A DNA stretch of 64,000 nt. It comes from Hyphomicrobiales bacterium. Lineage in GTDB: Bacteria; Pseudomonadota; Alphaproteobacteria; Rhizobiales; Rhizobiaceae. The stretch is from contig UBMU01000008.1 of assembly GCA_900466605.1 (NCBI GenBank), positions 248,001 through 312,000 of the forward strand, in the 5' to 3' direction. Positions 17,378 through 26,415 of the stretch are shown one piece after another; positions within the stretch are counted from its first letter, which is position 1; each line of letters opens with the position of its first letter. Position numbers and translations under genes: made by a program. The notes under the pieces are model-generated. The model was given only the letters and a program-made list of their open reading frames with translations. It was not told the DNA's origin and did no database searches.

Positions 17378-19735
17378 GTGAGTAGCGGTCGTATGCGCTT
17401 TCCGAGAACCAATCTGACAGGGGCCGAGGATATTTCCGCGGAAGTCGAAGGTGAACAGCTGCAGGAATACGCAGGCGAGAAGCCTACGGCACCGATCTGG
17501 CAGAACAATTTTTCACTGGCTCCGAACGTGCGATTCACCCGCACGCCGGAGAGCCTGATCAATCCTAAACGCGTGCCGGTGCCGCCCGTTCACACGCCGC
17601 CTCTTGCGGCGCAGGAACACGTTGCGGCAGACGAGCGCGTGAACATTCCACCGCCGGCACCGCTTGTCGTCAACGTCCCGTTTGACGTCTACGAGCCGGA
17701 GACCCCGCCCACCAGCGAGGCGTTGCAGGTTCCGGCCGCGTCACCGATGGTACCGGCCCAGCCCGACGTCGGCGCCTCCGTTCGCGCATCCGCCGAACTG
17801 GCTGCGATCTCGGACTTCGCGTTCTGGGAAGTCATGGCATTCGAGGAGGCTCCGGCAGAACCGATCCTCTTGCCCCAGGCTGCTCTGCCTAGGGCCGAGG
17901 TCAGCCCAGAATCGATCATCAGCCGGTTCCGCATCATGGAATGGCAGCCCGGCCGCCAACGGCCCGCAGCAGTCGCAGCTCCCGCGTCGACACCTATGCC
18001 GGCCGCGCCAGCACCGACCGCACCTGCCCCTGCCCCTGCCCCTGCCTTGACACGCAGCCGCACAACGCAGATCCAGGTAGAGGAAGCCGTAGCGGCCCAG
18101 CCGAAAACACAGCCGATCGCTCCTTTGCCGGTCCGCACACTGGCGCCACAGCCGCTTGCGCCGGCGCCGCGTTTTGCCGCGCCGAAGATCGTTCCTTCCA
18201 GGGTCGATGCCTCCGGCTACGAATTCCCATCGCATTCGCTGCTGCAGGAGCCGCCGGAGCGTGTTGGCGAGATCATGTCGCAGGAGACGCTGGAGCAGAA
18301 TGCCGGCCTCCTCGAAAGCGTGCTTGAGGATTTCGGCATCAAGGGCGAGATCATCCATGTCCGCCCGGGCCCCGTCGTGACGCTCTATGAATTCGAGCCG
18401 GCACCAGGCGTCAAATCCTCACGTGTCATCGGGCTCGCCGACGACATCGCCCGTTCGATGTCGGCGCTGTCGGCACGCGTCGCCGTGGTTCCCGGCCGCA
18501 ACGTCATCGGCATCGAACTGCCGAACGCACTGCGCGAGACCGTCTATTTCCGCGAGATGATCGAAAGCGCCGACTTCGAGAAGAGCAGCTTCAAGCTGGC
18601 ACTCGGCCTCGGCAAGACGATCGGCGGCGAGCCTGTCATCGCCGAGCTCGCGAAGATGCCGCACCTGCTCGTTGCCGGCACCACCGGTTCGGGCAAGTCC
18701 GTCGCCATCAACACGATGATCCTGTCGCTGCTCTACCGGATGTCACCGGAGCAGTGCCGCCTGATCATGGTCGATCCGAAGATGCTGGAACTATCTGTCT
18801 ATGACGGCATCCCGCACCTTCTGACGCCTGTCGTCACCGACCCCAAGAAGGCCGTTATGGCGCTGAAGTGGGCGGTGCGCGAGATGGAGGATCGCTACCG
18901 CAAGATGTCGCGCCTCGGCGTGCGCAATATCGACGGCTATAACAGCCGCGTGGCGCAGGCGCGCGACAAGGACGAGACGATCCACGTCATGGTCCAGACC
19001 GGCTTCGACAGAAGCACCGGCGCTCCGATCGAGGAGCAGCAGGAACTGGACCTGACGCCGATGCCTTACATCGTCGTCATCGTCGACGAGATGGCCGACC
19101 TGATGATGGTCGCCGGCAAGGAAATCGAAGGTGCGATCCAGCGTCTTGCGCAGATGGCGCGTGCGGCCGGTATCCATCTGATCATGGCAACGCAACGCCC
19201 GTCGGTCGACGTCATCACCGGCACGATCAAGGCCAACTTCCCGACCCGCATCTCTTTCCAGGTGACCTCGAAGATCGACAGCCGCACCATTCTCGGCGAA
19301 CAGGGCGCAGAGCAGCTGCTCGGCCAGGGCGACATGCTGCACATGCAGGGCGGCGGGCGGATCTCGCGCGTGCACGGACCGTTCGTTTCGGACGCCGAGG
19401 TCGAGAAGGTGGTCGCGCACCTGAAGACGCAGGGTCGGCCAGAATATCTTGATACGGTCACCGCGGATGAAGAGGAAGACGCAGACGAAGAGGACAGCGC
19501 CGTCTTCGACAAGGGCGACATGGCGGCCGAGGACGGCAACGATCTCTACGACAAGGCTGTCAAGGTGGTCTTGCGGGACAAGAAGTGCTCGACCTCCTAC
19601 ATCCAGCGCCGCCTCGGCATCGGCTACAACCGTGCCGCCTCGCTTGTCGAACGCATGGAGAAGGAAGGCCTGGTCGGCCCGGCAAACCATGTTGGCAAGC
19701 GCGAGATCGTGGCTGGACGCAGCGAAGGGGAGTGA
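17378..19735 (+). CDS. FtsK/SpoIIIE-type DNA translocase lacking the membrane domain
   Basis: The protein (785 residues) has the FtsK motor and C-terminal gamma domain but none of the four N-terminal membrane helices that anchor canonical FtsK at the septum. Residues 1 to about 280 are Pro/Ala-rich (including [15 protein letters not shown]). The motor has Walker [14 protein letters not shown] (near 432), Walker [14 protein letters not shown] and [20 protein letters not shown]. The gamma domain ([20 protein letters not shown], then [17 protein letters not shown]) should read polarity sequences in DNA. It is probably a second, soluble paralogue; a full-length FtsK is expected elsewhere. The start is GTG; an ATG five codons later is an alternative. 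Confidence 0.9.
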   Translation: MSSGRMRFPRTNLTGAEDISAEVEGEQLQEYAGEKPTAPIWQNNFSLAPNVRFTRTPESLINPKRVPVPPVHTPPLAAQEHVAADERVNIPPPAPLVVNVPFDVYEPETPPTSEALQVPAASPMVPAQPDVGASVRASAELAAISDFAFWEVMAFEEAPAEPILLPQAALPRAEVSPESIISRFRIMEWQPGRQRPAAVAAPASTPMPAAPAPTAPAPAPAPALTRSRTTQIQVEEAVAAQPKTQPIAPLPVRTLAPQPLAPAPRFAAPKIVPSRVDASGYEFPSHSLLQEPPERVGEIMSQETLEQNAGLLESVLEDFGIKGEIIHVRPGPVVTLYEFEPAPGVKSSRVIGLADDIARSMSALSARVAVVPGRNVIGIELPNALRETVYFREMIESADFEKSSFKLALGLGKTIGGEPVIAELAKMPHLLVAGTTGSGKSVAINTMILSLLYRMSPEQCRLIMVDPKMLELSVYDGIPHLLTPVVTDPKKAVMALKWAVREMEDRYRKMSRLGVRNIDGYNSRVAQARDKDETIHVMVQTGFDRSTGAPIEEQQELDLTPMPYIVVIVDEMADLMMVAGKEIEGAIQRLAQMARAAGIHLIMATQRPSVDVITGTIKANFPTRISFQVTSKIDSRTILGEQGAEQLLGQGDMLHMQGGGRISRVHGPFVSDAEVEKVVAHLKTQGRPEYLDTVTADEEEDADEEDSAVFDKGDMAAEDGNDLYDKAVKVVLRDKKCSTSYIQRRLGIGYNRAASLVERMEKEGLVGPANHVGKREIVAGRSEGE

Positions 19736-19982
19736 CCTCCCGGACGGAATGAAATGCTGGCGGGCGCCACAAGTGACCGCCAGTCCCCGACAATGCCAGG
19801 ATTCGGCTTCTTGCGAAGTCAGCCACGGTGCGACTGCCGAGGAAACCGGCGATTGCGACACGGCGCGTCCGCAGCTATAGATACGCCTGTAGGCACTGCC
19901 CTTCATGTTGAAACATTGGAGCGCGCGCATGGTCTTCCGCACCGCCGGAGCCATTCGCGACGTCTCGGAAGGAGATTGAGCG

Positions 19983-20360
19983 ATGAAAGAGATCGCTGAT
20001 CACGGTGTCCGCTTCGGACGCATCGCCGCGATGCTTCCCGTAAAAGATATCCGTCGGGCATTGGACTTTTATAGCGGCGTCTTGGGCTTCACCAAGGTGT
20101 TTGAAAACGGCAACCCGGTCGGCTTCGTTATCCTGAAGCGCGATGCCGCCGAACTGCATCTGACGCTGCAGCCGAACCACGAAATCCCCAACTTCAACGT
20201 CGCCCATCTCATGGTCGACGATGCGGATGCTCTCTATGCGCTGTGCGAGGCGCATGGCGCGCGGATCATCAAGAAGTTGCAGGACAAGGACTATGGCCTG
20301 CGCGCCTTCGTGTTCGAGGATCCGGACGGCAACCGTATCGATGTCGGGCAGGCAATCTAG
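19983..20360 (+). CDS. VOC superfamily protein (glyoxalase/bleomycin-resistance fold)
   Basis: The 125-residue protein is a single VOC module with the paired beta-alpha-beta-beta-beta units: AAMLPVKDIRRALDFYSGVLGF at the start and AHLMVDDADALYALCEAHG, FVFEDPDGNRIDVGQ at the end. Members bind a metal or sequester a small molecule as dimers, and include glyoxalase I, dioxygenases and antibiotic-binding proteins; the substrate cannot be read here. The Shine-Dalgarno GGAAGGAG is good. It follows ftsK after about 250 bases with no recognisable operon partner. Confidence 0.85.
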   Translation: MKEIADHGVRFGRIAAMLPVKDIRRALDFYSGVLGFTKVFENGNPVGFVILKRDAAELHLTLQPNHEIPNFNVAHLMVDDADALYALCEAHGARIIKKLQDKDYGLRAFVFEDPDGNRIDVGQAI

Positions 20361-20907
20361 GCCGAAGCCGGACCCGGGCGCATCGCGCGTTCGGGTCTCT
20401 CGAGCGGGCGCGACCAGCGTTTCGCCTGCTCGAACCGGAGGATACCTGCGCCTCGATGCTCATCTCGCTATCCGGTAAGCAGCAAGCCTGTCTACCATGT
20501 TGCCGGACAGCACAAACCCCGCGCCGGAAAAGCTCCGGTACGGCATGGTCTGGCTGGGATAGGCAGGCGGCAGTAGTGTTGGATTGGGATTGTCAGGCGG
20601 TGCAGCCTGCTCGGTCGCATCGAGATTTCCGCACTTCCGGGCCGACAGGAGCGTCTCTCGGCCTTTCCGATGCGGTGAATCGCCAGCCCTGACGACTTGC
20701 GATCCCCCTTCTGCAACCATCATCGAACGCCGGACTTTCGACCAGTTTTGTCAGATCCGGTTCGCGACCCGGCTCCCTGTCCAATGACGTGATCAGTCTG
20801 CGGCAGATCGGCCGCGCGGGGATCGGCGAGGACGTACAGCCTCTTCAACGCATTGAAAGTCTTCGGGATTTATTTCGGCGCCGGCGACAATCATGCCCGC
20901 TTCGGCG
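20361..20907. other. Intergenic interval without a recognisable gene
   Basis: Short frames exist on both strands, but none has a good start site, family resemblance or typical codon pattern. A GACCCG/CGGGTC hairpin near 20372-20398 could end the VOC gene. I see no repeats or mobile-element remains. Confidence 0.5.
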
Positions 20908-21420
20908 TCAATCACGCCTGCCGGTGGCCGCCAAATGCAGGGTCTCGCTTACGAAGGCCGTCTTGCCGCCGGTGTAATAGGACCAATCGTCATTCGCCTC
21001 GCCCATCAGGCGAAGCTTGAGCGCCGCGTAGGCCTGAGCCCTTTCGGGATGCGCCCTCAGATAGTCGCGGAAAATGATGCGGTCACGAAGCACTGTATTG
21101 TCGGAGGCGCAGAGATAGAGCCGAGCGCCGTAGGAGCCCTTGCCGCTGGTGAAAGTCCAGCTCTGGTCGTTGTACTTGTCGCCGTGAAAGGTGTAGGCGG
21201 AAATGCCCTTGACGCGCTCGATCGCGACCGCCAACGCGTTTTCATCATGGAAAGCAGCATGAAGATCGATCTTCGGCTTCGCTGCGAGGCCTGGAACGGA
21301 TGTACTGCCGACATGATGAAAGACCGGGGCGAGATATGAAAGCAGCGGCTCCAGCTCTGCCCTGACCTCAGCAAAGTACTGCGGCCATTCGGGGTTATAC
21401 GGGACAACGACGATGGCCAT
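20908..21420 (-). CDS. GrpB/UPF0157 family protein (nucleotidyltransferase-like)
   Basis: The 170-residue protein belongs to the GrpB/UPF0157 family, recognisable by VVPYNPEWPQYFAEVRAEL, the HHVGSTSVPGLAAKPKIDL signature (Gly-Ser and Asp-x-Asp-like residues of a nucleotidyltransferase fold) and FRDYLRAHPERAQAYAALK. The biochemical role of the family is not firmly known. It begins 17 bases after the phnN stop on the same strand, so it may ride on the phosphonate transcript, but the family is not otherwise tied to phosphonates. Confidence 0.85.
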   Translation of the reverse strand: MAIVVVPYNPEWPQYFAEVRAELEPLLSYLAPVFHHVGSTSVPGLAAKPKIDLHAAFHDENALAVAIERVKGISAYTFHGDKYNDQSWTFTSGKGSYGARLYLCASDNTVLRDRIIFRDYLRAHPERAQAYAALKLRLMGEANDDWSYYTGGKTAFVSETLHLAATGRRD

Positions 21421-21437
21421 GGCTCTTCCCGATCCGG

Positions 21438-22037
21438 CTAGGATACTTCCGTGAGGAATCCGTTCAGCACATCCACGATCTTTAGTTCACCCGCCTCCAA
21501 CGAGCCGCTGTTGTCGAGCTCGGTTACGTCGTAGTCCCCACGCACGGTGAGCGGGCCACGGGCGAGCCTTGCCATGATATCCTCGTGGGTCTCGCGGCCG
21601 CGAGCCTCCAGACGGGTGGCCAGCACTTCGGCACTGGCGGTGACGTTGACGACCTTGAGGCGCGGGAAAACGGCCTTGAAATGGTGTAGCGCCGAGCGCG
21701 AGCCGTTTGCGATGACGAGGTTGCCTGAAGCCAGCGATACCGAGACCTCGGACGGAATGCCGTATTTCAGGCCGTGCGCCTCCCACCAGACGGAGAAGCT
21801 GCCGGCCTGTTCCATCGAGGCGAAGCCCTGCTCGGAGACAGCCAGATGATGTTCGCCACCGGCGTCGCTGTCGCGGGTGATGACGCGGCGAACGAAGTGC
21901 ACATCGGGGCGGCCATGGAAGTGCTTGGCGGCAAGTGCCATCAACGTATCCTTGCCGGCGCCACTCGGGCCGACGACGACCACCATGATGCCGCGCTCGG
22001 TGCCTGGAACAATGTGGGGTTCGTGCGAGGGGATCAT
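21438..22037 (-). CDS. phnN: Ribose 1,5-bisphosphate phosphokinase PhnN
   Basis: PhnN phosphorylates ribose 1,5-bisphosphate to PRPP, the last step that recovers the ribose carrier of the C-P lyase pathway. The 199-residue protein is guanylate-kinase-like with the P-loop VVGPSGAGKDTLMAL near residue 23, RRVITRDSDAGGEHH (the Arg-Asp region that separates PhnN from guanylate kinase) and WEAHGLKYGIP. Its ATG overlaps the phnM stop by 4 bases, so the two are translationally coupled. Confidence 0.95.
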   Translation of the reverse strand: MIPSHEPHIVPGTERGIMVVVVGPSGAGKDTLMALAAKHFHGRPDVHFVRRVITRDSDAGGEHHLAVSEQGFASMEQAGSFSVWWEAHGLKYGIPSEVSVSLASGNLVIANGSRSALHHFKAVFPRLKVVNVTASAEVLATRLEARGRETHEDIMARLARGPLTVRGDYDVTELDNSGSLEAGELKIVDVLNGFLTEVS

Positions 22038-23173
22038 GCGACGCGGCGCCCTTCGCGCCAGACGGAGCGGCTGACCGGAACGCCATGGTCCCGGTAGACA
22101 CGGACGAGATCGGCGCGCAGCCCGAGGGCGATCCTGCCGCGGTCGTTGAGGCTGACGGTACGCGCCGGGGTGGCGGTGACCATGGCGATCGCCTTAGGCA
22201 GCGAGATGCTCTCCACTTCGTCGGCAATCAGGAAGGGCGCGTAGAGCAGGCTGAGCGGGACATAGTCGGAGGACAGCACATCGAGCACGCCGCGTTCGGC
22301 GAGATCGCGGGCGGCAATGTTGCCGGAGTGCGACTTACCGCGAACGATGTTCGGGGCACCCATCAATACGCTCATACCATGCTCGTGAGAGGCCTTGGCG
22401 GCATCGAAGCTGGTCGGGAACTCTGCCAGGCGCACGCCGTTCTCGATCGCTTCGTCGACATGGGCGAGCGTGGCGTCGTCATGGCTGGCGACAGTGATGC
22501 CGCGCTCGGCGCAGACCTTGGCGATGGCGAGGCGGTGTGGCGTGGAATTGCGCTCGGATTCCGAGACGCGGCGATCAACGAACTTGGCGAACTCGGCATC
22601 GGAGAGCCCGCGCTTCTTCTGATAATAGAAGATGTACTGGTCCATCGTCTGGAACTGGCGCTGGCCGGGAGCGTGATCCATCAGCGAGACGAGACGGACA
22701 TAGGGATCGTTTTCGAAATCGGCAAAGTGCTGCAGCACGTTGTCAGCGGAGACTTCGCAACGCAGATGGATCAGATGCTCGGCGCGCAGGCGGCCTTCCT
22801 GCTCTGCCTTCTGGATCGCATCAGCCATCTCGCGCATCTCGCCATGTTCAAAGCCGCCATCCTCGTCGGCGCCCATGCGCAGGCAATCGAAGACAGTCGT
22901 GATACCCGACGTGACGATCTGGGCGTCGTGCGCCTGGATCGCCGCCGTCTTGTGCCACCGCAGGCCGGGGCGCGGCGAATAGTGGCCTTCAAGATGGTCG
23001 GTGTGCAGTTCGACCAGTCCGGGGATCAGGTAGTCGCCCTCGAAATCCTCGCCGACCGCAGAATTTCCGGTCGAGATATCGGCGATCTTGCCGTCGCGCA
23101 CCAGAACCGATCCGTTGACGATCTCGTCTTCGAGAACGATACGCGCGTTGGAAAAGACGGTCTCTTTGCTCAT
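22034..23173 (-). CDS. phnM: Alpha-D-ribose 1-methylphosphonate 5-triphosphate diphosphatase PhnM
   Basis: PhnM removes pyrophosphate from the ribosyl-phosphonate triphosphate made by PhnGHIL, giving the PhnJ substrate. It is an amidohydrolase-fold protein of 379 residues with VELHTDHLEGHYSPR (metal-binding His), ITVASHDDATLAH and VLSSDYVPLSLLYAPF (the late Asp ligand region). The length matches E. coli PhnM. It lies 12 bases after the DUF1045 gene and overlaps phnN by 4 bases. Confidence 0.96.
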   Translation of the reverse strand: MSKETVFSNARIVLEDEIVNGSVLVRDGKIADISTGNSAVGEDFEGDYLIPGLVELHTDHLEGHYSPRPGLRWHKTAAIQAHDAQIVTSGITTVFDCLRMGADEDGGFEHGEMREMADAIQKAEQEGRLRAEHLIHLRCEVSADNVLQHFADFENDPYVRLVSLMDHAPGQRQFQTMDQYIFYYQKKRGLSDAEFAKFVDRRVSESERNSTPHRLAIAKVCAERGITVASHDDATLAHVDEAIENGVRLAEFPTSFDAAKASHEHGMSVLMGAPNIVRGKSHSGNIAARDLAERGVLDVLSSDYVPLSLLYAPFLIADEVESISLPKAIAMVTATPARTVSLNDRGRIALGLRADLVRVYRDHGVPVSRSVWREGRRVA

Positions 23174-23185
23174 GAATCAGGTCTT

Positions 23186-23881
23186 TCAGCTTTCGGCGCC
23201 GGCAAGCGGCCACCAGGAATGAACTTTGAACGGCGCGCCCCGCGCCTCTTCGACGAATACGGCCAGGCCCGATATCGCCAGCGGACGGCCCGTGAAGGCC
23301 GAGAATCGCTCGGCCAGAATTTCCTTCATCACGCCTGATCGCTCTGGCGGCACCTTGCCGGTGAGGGTCATGTGGAAACCGAAGTCATCCATCACGTAGG
23401 GGTAGCCCCAGCGCAGGAGATTGGCCCTCTGGCTTTCCGTCAAATCCTCCGGCTTGCGGCGCGCGACATCAGCCTCAGAAAGCGCGGCGCGAAACGGCTC
23501 GAAGGACTTTACCACCTTCGCGGCAAAATCCTGAAGTGGCGGATGCAAGAAACCGGGCACCAACGCGAAAAAGCGACCGAGCTGGCCGAGCACCAGTTCC
23601 GGAATCTCGAAAGCGGGCGTGCGAGCCGCAAAATCCTCGACAACAGGGATCAGGTCCTTCTCAGTGACCGACGCAGCCAATCCAAAGGGCGCCTTGATCG
23701 TCGCATGGAAACCGTAGCGCCGGGGGTCCGCCGTCAATTCGAACTGCTCGCCGGCCGGGAGTCGCGGATGATCGGGAGCCGGGTAAATTCCACCTGTGAA
23801 GGCATCGCGGCCAAGCCAGAGCGAGGCGGTGCCGTTCAAAGGATGATCCTTCGGCGGCGTGAAATAGAGTGCGTAGCGCAA
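23186..23881 (-). CDS. DUF1045 phosphonate-operon protein, 2H phosphoesterase-like
   Basis: The 231-residue protein is of the DUF1045 type found in many phn operons, with no activity I know to be established. Two His-x-Thr-hydrophobic motifs, HATI at 59-62 and HMTL at 170-173, about 110 residues apart, are the hallmark of 2H phosphoesterases. Some 2H enzymes open 1'',2''-cyclic ribose phosphates, close to the 5-phosphoribosyl 1,2-cyclic phosphate released by PhnJ. phnP, which normally does that step, is absent from this cluster, so a replacement role is a reasonable inference. It starts a phnM-phnN unit 131 bases after phnE. Confidence 0.85.
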   Translation of the reverse strand: MRYALYFTPPKDHPLNGTASLWLGRDAFTGGIYPAPDHPRLPAGEQFELTADPRRYGFHATIKAPFGLAASVTEKDLIPVVEDFAARTPAFEIPELVLGQLGRFFALVPGFLHPPLQDFAAKVVKSFEPFRAALSEADVARRKPEDLTESQRANLLRWGYPYVMDDFGFHMTLTGKVPPERSGVMKEILAERFSAFTGRPLAISGLAVFVEEARGAPFKVHSWWPLAGAES

Positions 23882-23975
23882 GGCTCGTATCCTGGGAAAT
23901 CGTTCCGAAAGCAGGCCGCAGTCTGCCGCGATTTGCGCGGCAACTCCAAGGCCGGCTTCCGGCTAAAAGATTTCC

Positions 23976-23993
23976 ATGACAGAATGATGATGA
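23976..23993 (-). promoter_or_regulatory. Weak candidate Pho box before the DUF1045-phnM-phnN unit
   Basis: On the minus strand TCATCAT and a perfect CTGTCAT half-site are spaced four bases apart as in Pho boxes; the first half matches at only 4 of 7 positions. Confidence 0.3.
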
Positions 23994-24012
23994 GCGACGC
24001 CGATCCTCATTT

Positions 24013-25353
24013 TTAATGGGCTTTCGTTCCCATGAGGCGCTGGCGCAAGGCGCTGGATGCCATATCGAACAGGAAAACCACCATCAGGATCAGCAGGACC
24101 ATATAGGCGACGTTTTCCCAGTTCGCATTGGTTCGCATCGATTCCCATAGCTTCAGGCCAATGCCGCCCGCGCCAACGGCACCGATGATCGTCGCACCGC
24201 GCACGTTCGATTCCCATTGGTAGAGCGTCTGGCTGACAAATACCGGCACGATCTGCGGAATGATGCCGTATCGATGCGTGAGCATCGTGGACGCGCCGGT
24301 CGACTTGATGCCTTCGCGCGGCTTGTTGTCGATGTTCTCAAGCCCTTCGGAATAGAGCTTGCCGAGCGTGCCTGTTTCCGTGAGGAAGATCGCGCCGGAA
24401 CCTGCCAGCGGCCCGGGACCGAAGGCGCGGGTCAGGAACAACGCCCAGATCAGCATGTCGACGGATCGGAGGAAATCGAAGAAGCGCTTCAGGACCTGAT
24501 TCAGCAACTTGTTCGGAGTGATGTTGCGGGCGGCGAGAAATGCCAACGGGAAAGCCGCGAGTGCCCCGAGCAACGTCCCAAGGAACGCCATGACAATGGT
24601 CTGGAAGAGCTTGGTCCACACGTCGCCGTGCTGCCAGGCGCTGTTGTACCAGATATTGTCGAAGGCGAGCGACAGGTTGGGTTGGCCCGGCTTCAGTTCC
24701 GGTCCCGAAATGATCAGCCTCAGCACTTCGCCCGCTGGCTTGTCAAAAAAGGGAGACTGCGTATCGAAGACGAAGTTCGCCCAGCCAAGGAAGCGTCTGC
24801 GGACCTTCACGCGATCGGCCGAAATGCTGGCGTCGCCGGCAAAGCCAAGGTCGGCAAGGACGTTGTCGTCGTAGACGGTCATCCAGCTCGGGACGGGTCC
24901 GACAACTTTCGGCGCGCCGCTCGACAGATCGACCGGAACGCTGACGCCATGCGCGGTGACGACGATCTCCGACCTCGAGACGGTCACGGTGCGACCGGTG
25001 CCGTTCACCGAAACCGAGACACTGCCATCGGGATTGTTGACCACCCAGTCGGGATGCGGATTGTCGCCGAGTGGCGAGAAGCGCGGATACTTGACGGTGA
25101 TGCCGGTGTCGGAGATGCGAAACTCCGGCTGGACATCGTAGCTGACCCACTGGCTCAGATAGAGACCGACACGCTCCCAATGCGCCTCGGCGAGCAGTTT
25201 CGGCAAATCGAAGAACCACGCGGCATAAATGCCGTACAGCAGCGTCGCGATGATGACCATCAGGCCGCCGAAACGCTGACGGAAGGATCGCTTGAAGTAT
25301 TCCGGATAGCGGGCTTCAATTTCGTGCATACGGTTGGCGTCGATCACCGTCAT
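24013..25353 (-). CDS. phnE: Phosphonate ABC transporter permease PhnE (second copy)
   Basis: This is one of two permeases of the PhnCDE phosphonate importer in the inner membrane. The 446-residue protein is about 150 residues longer than usual: after an N-terminal helix (near 25-45) comes a soluble, probably periplasmic insert of about 170 residues before the permease core. The core has the EAA-like loop ITPNKLLNQVLKRFFDFLRS, GLENIDNKPREGIKSTG and GAVGAGGIGLKLWE. The start MTVIDANRM has GAGG upstream and lies 8 bases after the first phnE. Tandem phnE genes are normal in rhizobia. Confidence 0.93.
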   Translation of the reverse strand: MTVIDANRMHEIEARYPEYFKRSFRQRFGGLMVIIATLLYGIYAAWFFDLPKLLAEAHWERVGLYLSQWVSYDVQPEFRISDTGITVKYPRFSPLGDNPHPDWVVNNPDGSVSVSVNGTGRTVTVSRSEIVVTAHGVSVPVDLSSGAPKVVGPVPSWMTVYDDNVLADLGFAGDASISADRVKVRRRFLGWANFVFDTQSPFFDKPAGEVLRLIISGPELKPGQPNLSLAFDNIWYNSAWQHGDVWTKLFQTIVMAFLGTLLGALAAFPLAFLAARNITPNKLLNQVLKRFFDFLRSVDMLIWALFLTRAFGPGPLAGSGAIFLTETGTLGKLYSEGLENIDNKPREGIKSTGASTMLTHRYGIIPQIVPVFVSQTLYQWESNVRGATIIGAVGAGGIGLKLWESMRTNANWENVAYMVLLILMVVFLFDMASSALRQRLMGTKAH

Positions 25354-25361
25354 AGCGGACC

Positions 25362-26342
25362 TCAATGCTGCAGAAGGAAGGCGTGCTCGCCGACGAGGCG
25401 GCGGCGCAGCCATGCGGAGAACTGGTCGACCGCGACGATGGTGATGAAGAGCAACAGGACCAGCGCCATGGTCTTGGCACCGAAACCGCGCGAGATGGAA
25501 AGCTTCAGCTCCTCGCCGATACCACCACCGCCAACGGCGCCGATGATGGTGGAGGCGCGAACGTTGACCTCCAGGCGGAGCAGCGCATAGGACATGAAAT
25601 TCGGCAGGACTTGCGGAAGGGCGGCAAAGCGGATGCGCTCCCCCCAGTTGGCGCCGACCGCCTTCATGCCCTCATCCGACTTCATGTCGATATTCTCGAC
25701 GACTTCGTAGAAGAGCTTTCCGAGCGCGCCGATCGTGTGGAGACTGACGGCAATGATGGCGGAGACCGGCCCGATCGACAAGATCGCGGCGAAAAGGCCG
25801 GCGATGACGATTTCCGGGAAGGCGCGCAGGAACTCCATGAACCGCTTGGCGACGATGCGCAGCGGATTGGACGGCGCCAGGTTGCGGGCTGCGAGAAAGC
25901 TCAGCGGAACGGCAAAAACGAAGCCGATGATGGTCGAGACCAACGCGATGTTGATCGTCGTGATCATCAGCTCGAAGTATTCAGGGATGTAGTAATTGCC
26001 CCATACAGGCACGCGGCCGAGCGCGAAATTGTATTCCTCGCCGGTCTTATGGCTTGGGCTTTCGATATCGAACAGCGCCCGCCAGACATCGTTCCAGTCC
26101 TTGGGAACGAGCCAGCTCAGAAAGTCGAAAAGATGAGGAAGGCGGTCGAAGAAATGGCCGGCATTGCTTTCGTCCGCGAATTTTACCGAACTGACGAAAG
26201 CCACCAGCAGGATCAGCAGGCCAAGACCCGTGTACAGACGGCGGCGGACGACCATCCTGCTCCACGCCTCTCCGATTTCATGGGCGCTCTGCTGCGGTTG
26301 CTGCACGCGATGCGTCTGAGAATGGGGATCGGCAAACGTCAT
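25362..26342 (-). CDS. phnE: Phosphonate ABC transporter permease PhnE (first copy)
   Basis: A 326-residue inner-membrane permease for phosphonate uptake. It has an N-terminal helix (RRRLYTGLGLLILLVAFVSS), then the binding-protein-dependent permease core: PLSFLAARNLAPSNPLRI, FMEFLRAFPEIVIAGLFAAI, VVENIDMKSDEGMKAVGANW and GAVGGGGIGEELKL. I chose the ATG at MTFADPHSQ; an extension upstream would run into the phnD-phnE terminator hairpin. It forms a heterodimeric channel with the neighbouring PhnE, driven by PhnC. Confidence 0.94.
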   Translation of the reverse strand: MTFADPHSQTHRVQQPQQSAHEIGEAWSRMVVRRRLYTGLGLLILLVAFVSSVKFADESNAGHFFDRLPHLFDFLSWLVPKDWNDVWRALFDIESPSHKTGEEYNFALGRVPVWGNYYIPEYFELMITTINIALVSTIIGFVFAVPLSFLAARNLAPSNPLRIVAKRFMEFLRAFPEIVIAGLFAAILSIGPVSAIIAVSLHTIGALGKLFYEVVENIDMKSDEGMKAVGANWGERIRFAALPQVLPNFMSYALLRLEVNVRASTIIGAVGGGGIGEELKLSISRGFGAKTMALVLLLFITIVAVDQFSAWLRRRLVGEHAFLLQH

Positions 26343-26369
26343 GAACGATGTGTCCGCTTTCTTGGCAGG

Positions 26370-26396
26370 AAAAAGGGCGGCCGCAAGGGGCCGCCC
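26370..26396 (-). terminator. Intra-operon terminator between phnD and phnE
   Basis: On the minus strand GGGCGGCC and GGCCGCCC form a perfect 8-bp stem with a 6-base loop, followed by TTTTT. It should let the binding protein be made in excess over the permeases. Confidence 0.7.
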
Positions 26397-26415
26397 CTCT
26401 CGATCTGATGATCGA

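Noticed and set aside
17993..18060. Short tandem repeat in the ftsK-like gene (Pro-Ala codons), considered as a repeat array
   Set aside because: It is an in-frame low-complexity linker, not a CRISPR or intergenic repeat; no CRISPR array is visible anywhere in the window.
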